Positions 36,052-48,548 of a stretch of 64,000 nt of DNA are shown piece after piece. The first letter of the stretch is position 1. Every line of letters starts with the position of its first letter. The position numbers and the translations under genes are program-made. Under the pieces are notes generated by a model. That model saw only the letters and a list, made by a program, of their open reading frames with translations, did no database searches and was not told where the DNA came from. Source of the DNA: Steromphala cineraria (lineage: Eukaryota; Mollusca; Gastropoda; Trochida; Trochidae); NCBI GenBank assembly GCA_916613615.1, contig OU744725.1, forward strand, positions 71,053,368 to 71,117,367. Reading direction: 5' to 3'.

Positions 36052-36204
36052 AATACTTTCCTAGTATGTCGATTTTAACTCGATTTTAAAGCTATTTCTT
36101 CTCCAAAATAATTTCTTAATAAGTGCATCTCAGTATATGTATTCAAGGACATTTAAGGGCAATTATAAGATTTCATGTAAGCGAAACATTACAACAGGTA
36201 GTTA

Positions 36205-36745
36205 TTTTTAGCTCATCTGGCCTGTAAGGCCCGATGGGCTTATGGCATGGCATGGTGTCCGGCGTCCGTCAGTCCGTTCATCCGTCCGTAAACTTTGTGG
36301 AATTTTGACTTCTACTCCAGAACCATAAGGCCTAGAAAGCTGAAAATTTGTGTACATACTCCTTGAATAGTGAGGATTATAAATTGTAGCGTTGGTGTCC
36401 CTTTGACCCCTAATAAGGGCCACAGGGGCCACAACCTGAAAACCCATTTTATCTTCTTCTCCATAAGCATGAGGCCTAGAACTTTGTGTACAGTTTCCTT
36501 AACTAGTGAGGATTATGAATTGTAGCTTTGGTGACCTAGTTTCCCTTAATAAAGGCAATAGCAACGTCCTTCAAATCAATTTTCATATTCTTCTCCTGAA
36601 GTGTAAGGCCTAGAAAACTGAAACTTGTCGCCTATATACTTAATTGTATGATTGGTGACTATGTGGCCTCTACAAAGGGGGAATCACATTGGCCACACAG
36701 CATAATTTACGATGAAGCCTGATGAGCTACAGAGTACGCAAGCCT
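36205..36745. repeat. GCTTTCTAAGCC repeat, inverse orientation
   Basis: Begins AGCTCATCTGGCCTGTAAGG and GTGTCCGGCGTCCGTCAGTC, then GCCTAGAAAGCTGAAA units with CTCCTTGAATAGTGAGGATT, ending in CTGATGAGCTACAGAG. Confidence 0.75.
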
Positions 36746-36837
36746 ACAGGGCTCAGAATGGATTTTTGAAATTTCTCTTTTAAAAGTGGTAATTTAATAG
36801 AGAAATTTCAAAAATCCATTCTGAGCCCTGTAGGCTT
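36740..36837. repeat. Perfect 39-bp inverted repeat
   Basis: 36740-36778 (starting AAGCCTACAGGGCTCAGAAT) is exactly inverted at 36799-36837 around a 20-base AT-rich loop. It sits at the end of a GCTTTCTAAGCC-type repeat. Confidence 0.9.
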
Positions 36838-37194
36838 TCGTAACAGAGCCAATGGCTCTATTTTTTAATGAAAGTTCCCCCTCAGCCATTGTGTTTTGCA
36901 TTTTTAAATTCATTGATCAGATGTTTCAAATTGATAGTTATATCCTTTTTGAGATTTCGGCAAGAGTTTCGTACAGCTGATGATGCCTGATAGTATTTTA
37001 TCAGGCGGAATAGCAATATGATATTGTCATCACAGATTCCCATTTCATGTGCAAACATATCACGCTTCTTTCACGTGAGTCGAGTTTGTTTGATATATAT
37101 ATTTTTGGGGGATTAGGCTGTAGTCAAACAAAAAAGCCTAATCTTGTTTACCATTTTCATGATTGAGATGGTATCTGAATTTGAAAAGATAAGT

Positions 37195-37600
37195 TTTAGG
37201 GGATATTTGTTCTAGAAAATATACAAGATATTTTGTTATTACTATTTGCTGATGATCTTGCTCATTTGATATAGTTAAGTCTGCAAAGAAAATTAGCTTG
37301 CCATGATAAGGTTTGCATGAAATGAGTAAGTTATTTTTGGATAAGTAAAATTTATAAGTGTGTATGGAAGATGGATTTTTGAAAGCACAGAACGGTGGAT
37401 ATATGCTGGTACAGAAGTTAAGTGTATTTGATATTATGAGTATTCGGGAAACGTATTTTCTTCAAGATTAAATTGGTCTAGTCGCTACCCTTTCATACTG
37501 TCATCGAAATATTTTGAATCTAAAATTGCTCATATTCTTTAGTATGAATCAGATATCCATGGTCATTCCTTTAGTTAGTCAATAGAAAAGTTTTCTAACT
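37195..37600 (+). pseudogene. Non-LTR reverse transcriptase fragment
   Basis: LLLFADDLAHL at 37236-37268 is the catalytic box C of a reverse transcriptase. It is followed after frame changes by GGFLKSTERWIYAGTEVK-like residues (37367-37420), EYSGNVFSSRLNWS (37436-37480) and SSKYFESKIAHIL near 37500, which match the downstream region of the same LINE type as the 25-kb relic. Stops and shifts show decay. It lies between two copies of the GCTTTCTAAGCC dispersed repeat. Confidence 0.6.
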
Positions 37601-37604
37601 GCTT

Positions 37605-38130
37605 TTTATCTCATCTGGTCTGACAAGCCAGACGGGCTTGTGGCAAAACATTGTGTCCGGCGTCCGTCCATCCGTTTGTCCATAAACGTTGTGCATTTTT
37701 TATTTCTTGTCCAGAACCAAAAGGTGTAGAAAGCTGAAACTTTGGGTGGTGAGGATTATCAATTTTAACTTTGATGACCCTGTGGTCCCTAATAAGACCT
37801 ATTTTCGTCGTCTTCTCAAGAAGGATAAGGCATAGAAAGCTGAAACTTTGTGCACATTCTCCTTGACTAGTGAGAATTATAATTTATGGCTTTGGTGACC
37901 CTGTGACCCATGATAAAGGCCTAAGGGGCCACACCATTAAAACCTATTTTCATCTTTTTCTCAAGAAGCATCAGGCCTAGAAAGCTGAAACTTTGTGTGC
38001 AGACTCCTAACTTAGAAAAGGGGGATTATTGATTCTACATTTGGTGACCCTGTTGCCCTTACTAAGGGGGGAACCACATCCTGAACCAAAATACCCGATG
38101 AGCTGCAGAGCCAATTGCTCTCTTTTTATA
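37605..38130. repeat. GCTTTCTAAGCC repeat, second inverse copy
   Basis: Starts CTCATCTGGTCTGACAAGCC and GTGTCCGGCGTCCGTCC; contains three AGAAAGCTGAAACTTTG units and ends CCCGATGAGCTGCAGAGCC. It directly abuts the next repeat. Confidence 0.75.
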
Positions 38131-38820
38131 CCCCCATCTTACAGCGTAAGCGGGGGTTTATAGCGTTCATTCCGTCCGTCCGTCCGTCTGTCTGTCTGTC
38201 TGTCCGTCACAAAAGTTTGTCCGGAGCATATCTCCCAAACTATACTTCATAGCTTCACCAAACTTCATACACTTTTCAACCATGATCCCTAGATGTGCCT
38301 TTTGAGGGTAAGATCAACAAATTATTTTTATTGTTTGCAGTTTCTGTGGATATATGACTAAAAAGTGATTCTATTATAAATTACTTTGTCCAGAACATAT
38401 TTCCTAAAATATACATCTCAGCTTCACCAAATTTGCTACATATGTCAATCGTGATTGCTGGATATGCCTTGTGAGAGTTATACGATATATGCATTTTCTT
38501 GTCTGTGGTTTCTTTGAGAAACATGACTTACAAAGTGACTCAACAAAAATAATTTTGTCCTCAGTTCATTTCGTAGAATATTCATGATAACTACCTTAAA
38601 TTTGAAACAGATCAACCATTATCACTAGATGAACCCTTTTAATTGTAAAACCTATTAATGAATTTGGTATTGGGGTTTCAGTTGAAAGAAGATTTACACA
38701 AAGACTTACTGTATACTCAACTATCATACAACTTAAACCAATATTAATCAGTTTTACTATTTGAAATTCTTTTAACAAAGTGGAGAGCGGGGGTATGTGA
38801 GCTCTGCTCGCTTCTTTACT
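38131..38820. repeat. Dispersed repeat with ACCCCC / GGGGGT ends and (CCGT)(CTGT) tract
   Basis: Starts ATACCCCCATCTTACAGCG, has a CCGT/CTGT microsatellite at about 38175-38210, and ends GAGCGGGGGTATGTGAGCTC. Two to three weak internal units share CTTCACCAAA and GTGATT..TGGATATGCC. Confidence 0.65.
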
Positions 38821-40204
38821 TGTCTGAAGAGGTGCCTTGCCTATCTTTGGTGATACAGGTAGAAGTTATTTGTGTGTTAATTAATACAGTCGTTGCATAA
38901 GTTATTGGTGTAGAATATTGTGTATGGAAAGGTCTAGATATCCAATGGCGACTTGTGAAATGATGAAACAGTTTGATGAACAGGGGAAAGACTGTTGGTT
39001 CTCACGTGTTCGAATGCTTTTATTTTTGACCAGCTTTCCATACGTTTGGATTGTGGAAGTTTATATTTGTAAGAATTTGTTTTTAAAGATGTGAGATTAT
39101 GTTTTTATCTCTGTTTTTGAAAAGAAATCTGCCTGTACAAAATGATAAATATGCTCAATGTGTGCCGTCTATTCTGTATCAGCAATTTGGGTCACTTGTC
39201 GAAGAAAGAATAACATTTAAAAAACAAAACCAATTTAAATATCATAACTTTCGAATGTGCCAGTTCCAATTACAGAACGCGTATAGTTTAGTGTGACGAG
39301 GCCCGATGTAACCTAAATAATAACCTTCAATCATAGAACGATAGAAAGTACATATCTAGAACAAGAAACACATGTGACGCTACAGATATGATGTTGTATG
39401 TCTTTGTCGTCTAATTGCATTGAAAAGTCATCCTGTCTCCGGGTACGAACTTATCTGTACCCTGGGTTTAGAAGCTAGATTTGTTCGCGCGGCCCGACTT
39501 GGAATAAAGGCAATCAAATCATTTTCTCGTCACCGTCTCAATAAAATCTCAACATCAAAATACAATTTGAACTTACACAGACATGATACATATGTTTTGA
39601 AAAACAAACTTTTAGCGAAAGTCAAATCGAAAGAAAAGTTTCTGTCATTAATGTTCAAATAAATTCGGTACACATTGATACTATTATTATTATTTTAACA
39701 TGCATGTTATCATAAACTTCCTAAAAGGGTAACAACATTCCAATCATTGCAATATACATTGAAAGCATTATAGAAAAAAGAACTGCTCAGACGTGAAAGG
39801 AAATAAAAATGATAGATATAAATAATATAACAATACAAATAAGGACTGTGTTTTCTTAATTATACTTTGACGGCCAAGTGTTTTTTAGATGACAGGTCAT
39901 GGCTTCCTGATCCACATAATGTTGGAAAGTCAAAGTTATGATTAATAGTACAATTAATTTTGTTCTATAATCTTGATAATAATTTCATTGACGAACATGT
40001 CAAAATACGACAGCATGTATTGCAAATGTGCAACTAATAATGGTACATAAATCACCATTTGAAAACAAGGCAAACATTAGCACGGATCCCATGACCCCAC
40101 CTGTAGTTTGACAGCATTTTCCTAGCAATAATGATATATAAACTCGGGTAGTAAACCATACTAGATAACACAAAGAAGAAAATCACACAGCAAGCTCAAT
40201 AAAT

Positions 40205-41325
40205 AGTATGGCCCCTGAGGCCCTTATTAGGGGCCACATGGCCACAAAAGCTATAAATCATAATCCTCACTAGTCAAAGAGTATATTCACAAGGTTTCAG
40301 CTTTCTTGGCCTTTTGCTTCTGGAGAAGAAGATGAAAATGGCCCTAATAGGAGTAACAAGGCCACCAAAGCTACAATTTATACTCCTCACTAAAGTACTC
40401 ACGGAAATAGAAATAAAATGGTTTTTGGCGTTTTTATTATTCGATTAATGTAAGTAATTCTTACAGATGTTCAAATAACTCAGTTTTTCCCAACTAGGCC
40501 TTATGAAATCATTACAAAAATATACCTTAAATTGCCTTTGTTCAGGTAAAACTGCCCAAATTTGCAAATTTGCAACACATTTTGAAACCTGCTATAGCTT
40601 ATGTCACTCTTAGCAATGCGTGTGACAACAAACCTGCAATGCTCTTTTCACTTGAACTTGCAGTTGCACATGTGTTGCCACAGCAACTCTGCAATTGACA
40701 ACTAAAGTTATGAATGCACTCGTAAGAATAGTAGTTTGTAACACGCGTTTATGTCTGTAAACTTAATGAAAACCACATTTATTTTTCAATTATTTTATGA
40801 AATTTTAAATATTAAAAGGTATGAATAGTAGAGGACATAAGATATAAAATTATTGTACATTAAACAATGTATTTTAACGGACGGTACTGAGATTACAGAT
40901 CATTTACATACTGAAGCTTGTATCAGAAACATACATTTCGACTTTGAAATAATTTTGAGGCGTGAAAATGACACATTTTTCTCTCCTGTAAATTCATATA
41001 TTTCGGGGAATTTTACAAAAACTGTCTGAAACAAAAGTTGGGAAAAAACTTTGTGAATGAATATTTAGGATACACATATGTAGTTGGTTTCAAATAAAGA
41101 AATAATCGACAAAAAGCATTTTATTTCTATTTCCGTGATTACTATAGTCAAGGAGATGAACATAGGTTTTTAGGGCGTGGCATATGTGGCCCTAATTAGA
41201 GATCACAGGGCCACCAAAGCTACAATTAATATTCCTCATTATTCAAGGAGTCTGTATACAAAGTTTCAGCTTTCTAAGCCTAATGGTTTGGAGAAGAAGA
41301 TGGGCCAGGCCAGATGAGCTACTAA
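40205..41325. repeat. GCTTTCTAAGCC repeat in duplication copy 2, split by the TA MITE
   Basis: Counterpart of 6830-7410. It is interrupted at the TA of CACTAGTC by the 752-bp element and has fewer units than copy 1. Confidence 0.75.
40391..41146. mobile_element. TA-flanked MITE (Tc1/mariner type target)
   Basis: Ends read AAGTACTCACGGAAATAG and, from the other side, TAGTAATCACGGAAATAG, with the match continuing through AAATAAAATG (about 29 bp). TA dinucleotides flank both ends. The duplicate locus keeps the uninterrupted site CTCACTAGTCAAGG at 7006-7019. The 752-bp interior is non-coding. Confidence 0.9.
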
Positions 41326-41850
41326 AAATTACAAATCCATATAAACAATCTTGTACAAAATGCACGATTGGATAATGGAATAAGTGGAACAAAGGCAAAA
41401 TGTTTGCTTCAAATGTTTGCTGGCTTTATACTTTTGTATTTCTCCAATATTAACAAGTAATATGACTTCGGTAATTCTTTTTCGATAAGCACATATAACA
41501 AAACATTCAATAAAAATAGTTATGGTCACATTTATGATCGAAAAACCGAAACCATTCAACATGATAAATAATAATTATGCTTCATAAAATAAATGAATTG
41601 GTAGAAAATTTTATTTAATGTAATGTGTGAACATTATTACATAGCCTCAACACGATATGGTGATGCTGACAGGCAAACCAGTCAGGGGTAAAATGACAAT
41701 GTTACAATGACATTCTATAAACCATAAAAACGGCACACACAAAAAGGCCAGATGTTTCGAAGGGACAATCATATCGTGTGCAGCATGAGTACATGCTTGC
41801 GCACGTCGTCTCATCAACGACGTTCATTTGACAGTAGCCGTCATCTGTCC

Positions 41851-42150
41851 CTAAGTGTCACTGCTAACACTGCTCGTGTTGTTACTGATACCAATGGAGG
41901 CAAAATAGAGTGGTTCATCAATCTTGCGAAACAGCTTCTTCACGTCACCACATTCAAGAACTTCATACTTCTTAAGTAAGTAGTACTGGTGAGGAGACGT
42001 CTTGCTTGAGTCACGCAACTCACCAACAGTCTTCTCGTATTCTTCTTTTGGAAGGAGGACGCGCTTATTGACACTGTACATCTGATACAGTTGATCTCTA
42101 AGCTTTCTCTTTCTATCTGAATCTATCGTCAAAATGAAAATGACCCACAC
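41851..42150 (-). pseudogene. KRBA2/Ginger-like integrase N-terminal fragment (duplication copy 2)
   Basis: This is the 99-residue counterpart of the 7908-8204 frame, with the same end (SIGISNNTSSVSSDT then stop). It has one extra codon (PKEEYEKTV against PKEYQKTV) and several substitutions (LRDSSKTS against LDSSKAS). Both copies stay open, which is expected if the duplication is young, and is not by itself proof of function. Confidence 0.45.
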
Positions 42151-43291
42151 ACAGAAATGTCTTTATATCATTTACTACATTAACATCTCCTTTACAATAT
42201 ATTCCATCCTGCTACATCAGCGTATATGTCTCCGCCTTATGCTACAGCCTATCCCCTGATATCCTGCTACTGGTTTCTTAGCTTTCTTTAACTTTCGGGT
42301 AACCCTAAGCGAATAGCATATCTTCAAAGTAATATTTTATGACACAAGTATTTGTCACGATTACATTGTCAAGAAATGGTTTCAACTCAACGTTTTTTTT
42401 TTCCTTTTCATTTTGATTGATGTACGTACTGCCTTTTCCATTATTCTCTATAAGGAGATACTGAATTATCACATTTTGTATATGTTATAACAAAACTGTG
42501 GTTTAGACGAGTCATCTCCCCTTCTAAACATCCATCTTCCCGGAATCTTCTTTTGCTACTGATTGTTTAGCCCCGTTAAAAGAAAATGTTTGACTCTCTA
42601 CGCTCACTATCCTGGTTACGTGAGTTCAATACCATTTGAATGGTCGATGGTCACATAACGAATCTGCAATGGAATCAAGTATAAACTCTACAAATAACCC
42701 AGAAACAACTACCTTTCACATTTCGCTTCGGGTAGGCCTCCTATTATCGGTTAATATATCATCAAATTTAGATTCTGTTACTGGGATGTTGCAGAAATTC
42801 ATTTGAGATGTAGTCATTCATTTGCTATAAGTACCAATTAACCTAGAATGAAGTACTATCCAACGGAAGTAATAATATCTATTTGGCAAAATCAGCAATA
42901 ACGGACTTCAATAGTACGATCAAATAATTATCTAGTGAAGGTTATTGATATAACAAGCATAACTACCGTTAGATTGATTTCTCAGGTGCTGATCTGATAT
43001 TACAGACAAAGGAATATCTATTGATAATACGATCATTATTAGCCTCAGATAGATTTGTCAATTAATAAGTTGGCAATAACTAATGTAAGGGAAACCTCGT
43101 TGGCGGATTACCTGGGGTGTATTTACTCTTGACAAGCCAAACTGGTCGTAAATGTTACCTTAGATAAGATGTAAGAGTAAATTAACGATAGACTCGAAAC
43201 CACTGTTGTGTAACCAACATCAGCGGAGAGCTTTCAATGTCCTTAATTGCAAAAATCATGCATTTTGTTTGTGTCATTAACTGATCTCAAG

Positions 43292-43641
43292 AAGAACGCG
43301 CATCCCTCTTATTCTTTGTCTAAACTCTTTTATATGATATTCTGATAATCGTCAATTTATCTCCTATGCTGATCGCCGAAAACTTTGCACCGCATTGAAC
43401 CCAATAATGAGTGTGTATCAGAGACCTGGAAATGACTTTGCTTTCATTAAAGGGTCTCTGGTTCAACCAAAATGTTACATTGAAGGTACAGTTAAATATT
43501 GGAGAGTCTTTCCAGACTGGCGAGAAACAAAAGTTCTGTGTGGTTATTGTCGATGCTACAGTCTCGATATCGGCAACAGCTAGCAATAAGAGTTCCAATA
43601 AAACTTCACGTAAGGGCCATCGCGTACTTTGTTTCTGGTAA
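43292..43641 (+). pseudogene. Exon-like beta-rich frame, frameshifted (duplication copy 2)
   Basis: Same region as 9509-9864. Here the TGA of copy 1 is not present (the site reads NIGESFQTGEKQKFCVVIV in one frame), but about two bases are missing between KCYIEGTV and that segment, and other changes break the 5' part. The two copies therefore carry different lesions, and together they imply an ancestral open frame on the plus strand. Confidence 0.35.
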
Positions 43642-45699
43642 TGGCTATAATCCAATGAGACGTGTCAAATGAAATGAATTTTTATACGACCAGAAATGTT
43701 GAAATCAAATTAAAACCCTCCAGGGATTCATTAAATATCCTCTCGGTTTCTAGTTAACTCAGTTTTATAAATAAATCAACAACTTCATGTTGGCGTGGAA
43801 TATAAATCAAATTACACTAAATTAATGATATATAGTGGAAAAAAATTAAAGTGGTTATTGGCTAAACTATATGACTTCAATACTTGTCACTGAAACATAG
43901 ATGATATCTGTCTTTTCTTGACTGATACCATCTTTATCTCAGAAAGTTTATATTTTCAAAGAATTGCCTAGCCTATTCCATTAATGACAAACATTCTTTG
44001 AAATCATAATAAATGTTGATACTTAAAAGGCTCCTTTTCTACGTCCTTAGACATGCTCAAAGCACTACCAACAAGGATTAAGGGCTTTATTTTACTTCTG
44101 CTACTAAACGCTAATCATGACCATGCAGGTCAGTTCATTCTGTTTATAGGTAACTGATTTAACAGCAGGATTGACTGAGTGTAATGTATTGTGGATGAAG
44201 TGCCCTGCTATGAGGCACATCACAGGATGACACCAGGGTCTAATTTGGTCCTCATATAAGTTCATTACCAACCAGTTTCACACTACAGCGTTCATCAGGA
44301 TAACCAAAGACGTCTTTGGGATAATTGATACATTCTGTTGCTAATGGTATAGCGTTAATTATGACAAGGGCGTAAATCATGACGTCAAATGCATACCAAA
44401 GAGTTATATATAGCAAATGCGTCAACCGTGTGAACACTGAAAGTATTGAGGATGTATGTTTGTTAACGCTATGAATACATGTCAGCGTTTAAATCAAAAT
44501 CTAATTATGGATATTGGATGATGATAGATATGTTTCTCTACAAAACAATTGTCCATTATTAGATTCTGTTGCTTACAAACAATTTCATAACTTTCTTGAA
44601 GTGAGTGAGTTATTGTTTTACATCGCTTTGGTATTATTCAGCCATTAGGGGCAACTTTCTTGGAACATGTTCATTCTGCGCCTGTTAACATTGCGCAATG
44701 AAAATGTATAATGGGTCATATGGTCATATCTAAAAATAAACCCTTCTTTTATAAATTGTATTTCATTAATGGGTCATATGGCCTTTTTAGATTTAAACTT
44801 TCTTCTTTGGTAAATTGTGTTTCATAACCAATAGGCCTACAAGAAGAACCCGCAATGCTGAAGGTTTAAGGTATCGAGACGAAACTTGGAATAACAAAAT
44901 CAGCATACAAGGGTACAGAATCCAATCATCACAGGAATTTCAATTAATTTCTATCAATCTCAGTTTTCTAATTCAATGGATAAGAATTGTAATGTTAGCA
45001 CATACATGTATAAAAGTAATAAATAATATATATATAATTAGGAATGGTTTAAAGGAAGGTTTATAGATTTACAAGTATATGTACGTCTAATCCAATTACA
45101 TGTATTACTTCCTCAAAGAATCTCTAACTTTCTTAATTGAAATGTATTTCTAGCTTGATTTATCACCGATGTAATGTAAACTTGAGAGCAATTTCATTAG
45201 GCCTACATATTGGGACATGATTGAAAAAAATTAATGCATTTCGGTGTCATTGAAAGGAGATCTTACAGTTATAACATGACAACGTGAGATATTTTTCCAA
45301 GTTGTATACAAAAAGTTGCACACTGATTTTTCTTATTTCTTAATGTTAAAAAAATATTTTAAAAAGTTATGGAGAAGTTGATATATTTCATAATGGCCAC
45401 AGGGTTACGGCTTACAGACTGTAAAGTTTAGTTGTATTCGAAGCAACAGTTTTTGCTGAAAATTTCAGGGAAAATAATAAAGTACATGCAAATAACAATA
45501 TAGATTCACAATAAGTATGAAACGTGTGTCAAAAAGTGTCAGTCTCAAGCTAAATGTCTTCGATTTTGTCGACTGCAGCAACAACAACAGTACTGTCGCT
45601 AGGGAATTCTGTATCAACGAGAAATAACTCCAGAAATAGAAAAAGAAGAAAAGTGTAGCGGAAGACGAAGAAGGCGAAGGTTGTAGAGGACTGGGTGAT

Positions 45700-46265
45700 G
45701 TCGCAGTGACAGTACGGATTCGTCATCACGCTTACCATGTTAAGACCACACTTCATGGGACTGTACGAGTAGAGAAAGGAAGAGTTGGAGCTACCAGGCA
45801 ACTTCAATACTTCCTTAACAGATACACCCACTTCCTTTGGAGACACGGCCTAGCCCTGAGACAGCGGACCCAAATTGCCAAGAAGCTACCATAGAAAGTG
45901 GTCACCGAGGGAGACGAGGTTCAACGTCTTTGAAAGCCCTGAATGACGAGCTGCCTCAGATCAGGGACGAGACGCCGTTCAGTTTTGACATGGCCGGTAA
46001 TAGGATATAGACACCAAAGGCATCCTCCATTGTCCATGTCTTCTCCTGCCCTGCGGACGGGAACAATCTCACTCCTATGATCATCGTTAAGAGGAAGACC
46101 ATGCCGAACGTGCCTTCTCTCGAGTAGTTAACACCTTGAGGGATGGAAAGATAAAGACCTCGTCATGAGATGCTTGAGAGATATCTGTTTGGATGGCGAA
46201 ACCAGGTGGTGCTAGAAGTTGCTGGTCGCTCTTTGTTGCACTTAGACACTTGGTTGCCTGGCTGT
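45700..46265 (+). pseudogene. Pogo/Tigger-like transposase relic
   Basis: Three segments appear in order. First, 45800-45894 gives FLWRHGLALRQRTQIAKKLP, like the end of a CENP-B-type DNA-binding domain. Second, 45942-46127 gives ELPQIRDETPFSFDMAGNRI, then KASSIVHVFSCPADGNNLTP, then KRKTMP, the start of the DDE domain in pogo-like transposases, where the DE of DETP is the first catalytic region. Third, 46165-46265 in another frame gives MRCLREI-like and PGGARSCWSLFVALRHLVAW, matching the following helix and the strand before the second Asp. That strand is expected to end in LLVLDxFxxH, and the D is not kept. In-frame stops at 45892, 45931 and 46007 disable it. No terminal repeats were found. 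Confidence 0.6.
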
Positions 46266-46553
46266 AAACAATATCGCCGGGAAAAAAATTATCACAAACA
46301 ATTTATCAATGATATTTTAATAGAAAATAGTCTTCGAAATCTGTCCATGGTTTTCCTTTTCTCAAATCTAAACCTCATATCGGCAAGTTGCGAATTCCGT
46401 TACTCTCAAGACTTCCCTCGTCGATCGAACAGGACGGATATAGGGTGACTCTAGAAGGCATACGAGAGTGACACTATGGTCGTTCGATTAGGAATTCCAT
46501 CTTTCGTGCGACAAACTTCGTGCAAAACTAACGAAGCCCTTTAGATACTAGAT

Positions 46554-46902
46554 TTAAAAAGAGGCAGTAGCATTTTTTTTTTAATTTTATATTTTCAATT
46601 TTTCAATGGTTATTGTACGTTAATGGTTAATGTATTACTTTGATTGTGTCAAAATCTCATAACACAAACCAATCACCCATAGTTAGAGAGATAAATTCCA
46701 ATGGCGATCATTATTGTGTGAACACCTTTAATTTAGTTTTGTAAAAAAGCAGGAATCGCATGAGTGAACTTTACATTATATAATCAATTTATTACTGCTT
46801 CATTTGGTTTAAATATACATTGTCTTTCAATTGGAACCCTTTATTTTTATTTTCCTGACATCACCCTATATTCCCCCTAAAAACGTTCTACTGCCCCTTT
46901 AA
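46554..46902. mobile_element. TTAA MITE, family A, second copy
   Basis: Same family as 10656-11011 along its length, with AGGCAGTAGCA at the left and CGTTCTACTGCCCCT at the right, each next to TTAA. It is more diverged. It begins about 290 bases after the pogo relic. Confidence 0.85.
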
Positions 46903-47705
46903 TGGTGGTTGAGAAAGGGTGTTTCTTGTCTGCTTATACCAGGTCTCGGTCCAGATAAATCTTGTTGTTAACGATAATCGTTAAAACTTACAGACGGAAT
47001 ACACACACTTTGTCATTTTTAAGGGTTGGGTTAGTTTCCGGAGCATAATTCATTATTCGTTCTCTTTATATCATGAAGATGTGCCTTTTGGAGGTTCTTT
47101 TCAACTTCTTTTCAATTTTGTTAGGGGTTTCAATTGTAACAGTTTGGAATTTGTCATTTTAATAGTGGGTTAGTTTTCTCAGCACAAGACTGAAACTGCT
47201 TGATCAATCTTCACCAAATTTGGTGTACATCCTCTTAGTGTCATGTAGATGTGCCTTTTGGAAGTTTCAACTTCTTTTAAATTATGTTTTTTTGGGTTTC
47301 CATGGCAACAGATTGGACTTTGTCAATTTGAAGGGAAGGGTTAGTTTTCATGACAAACTGTGTAGATGTTGATTAACAATTCCGATAAATAAAAATCAAA
47401 TATAACCAAAACTTACAGTTCATGTTGTTTTATATAACGAATATGGTTTTCATTGAGTTAAAGAATTTTGTTTTAGCTGAAATGGTGTATGGGGGAGACA
47501 TTTGTTTTTACGAGTAAAAACACTTTTAGTTAAGAATTGTACGGGGCTCTTTTTTTATTTTTATGTCAAAAATTTGATATTAAAATTGAGTGAAAAAACC
47601 ATTTGTAAGTCTACCTCCACCCTTTCCAAACACCATGTGTCTATTAATGTACATGTACAGTGTATGTTTTAATGTTCTTTTAGTTTAACAGGCCCTGATT
47701 CCAGA

Positions 47706-48548
47706 CTAACGTTGGGACAAAAGCTTTACTTTTTGCACTCTACGTATAGCGGCCTGTGCAACTCTTGACTTGTGGACTGGAGCGTTGTCATGCAAAATCA
47801 GAACACCACGTGTCAACGTTCCACGGCGTTTCTGTCGAATTGTCTTTCGCAATTCTTGCATTAGGTTGGCATAATATTGACCATTCATTGTAGTTTTGGT
47901 TGGCAAGTAATCAATTAATAATATGCCTTTTGCATCCCAAAAGATTGTCGCCATAACCTTGCCAGCTGATTGTTGAGTGCGAAACTTCAGGGGAGGCGGT
48001 GAACTCGGGTGCTTCCATTGCTTGGATTCCAGTTTAGTTTCCGGGTCCCAGTGGTGGATCAAGGTTTCGTCACCTGTCACCAGACGAGACAAAAACCTGG
48101 CTTCATCCGCATTAAACCGATCCAGGAGCTCCATGCAACTTTCGGTTCTTTTCTGGCGATCTTGTGCTGTGAGGTTTCTGGGTACCCATCATGCAGATAC
48201 CTTGGACATACCAAGATGGTCATGAATTATTTGTTCAACACTTCCAGCTGATATCTGGAATTCCAAAGACAGTTCAGAAACTTTAACACGGCGGTCAGCT
48301 AAAATTCGTCTTTCGATAGCGGCAATAACTTCCGGTCGGGTGACTTAAGATGGCCTACCTGACCGTGGGTCATCGTCTAAGGACTCCCTGCCCTGCTTGA
48401 ACTGAAGAGACCATCGACAAACTGTTGAAAAGTTAGGAGCATCCTTACCCATCACATTACACATACGATTATGTATTTCTGTAGCTTTGTATCCCTCTTT
48501 AGTAAGGAACTTGATCACAGCGCGTTGTTCATGTTTGAGAGAATCCAT
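47706..48548 (-). pseudogene. Mariner transposase pseudogene, third catalytic Asp lost
   Basis: The N-terminal helix-turn-helix region includes VIKFLTKEGYKATEIHNRM and the signature WSLQFKQGRESLDDDPRSGR. The catalytic domain has GDETLIHHWDPETK (first Asp), FWDAKGILLIDYLP and ILHDNAPVHKS (second Asp). Two in-frame stops are present: TAA after GRPS near 48344 and TGA in the WVPRNLT linker near 48188. After AQAAIRR the frame diverges and stops, so the YSPDLAPSD motif holding the third Asp of D,D34D is absent. The protein cannot be active. Confidence 0.85.

Larger units (their letters stand above)
39555..44993 (+). repeat. Segmental duplication, copy 2
   Basis: Direct copy of 5330-11591, about 34 kb downstream. 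It lacks the MITE at 10656 and the hairpin near 8316, and has a TA-flanked 752-bp MITE (40393-41144) that copy 1 lacks. Both copies contain the KRBA2-like fragment and the beta-rich exon relic in the same order. Confidence 0.9.

Noticed and set aside
43320..43655. 111-codon minus-strand ORF in duplication copy 2
   Set aside because: The plus-strand frame explains both copies better; in copy 1 the minus frame is broken.
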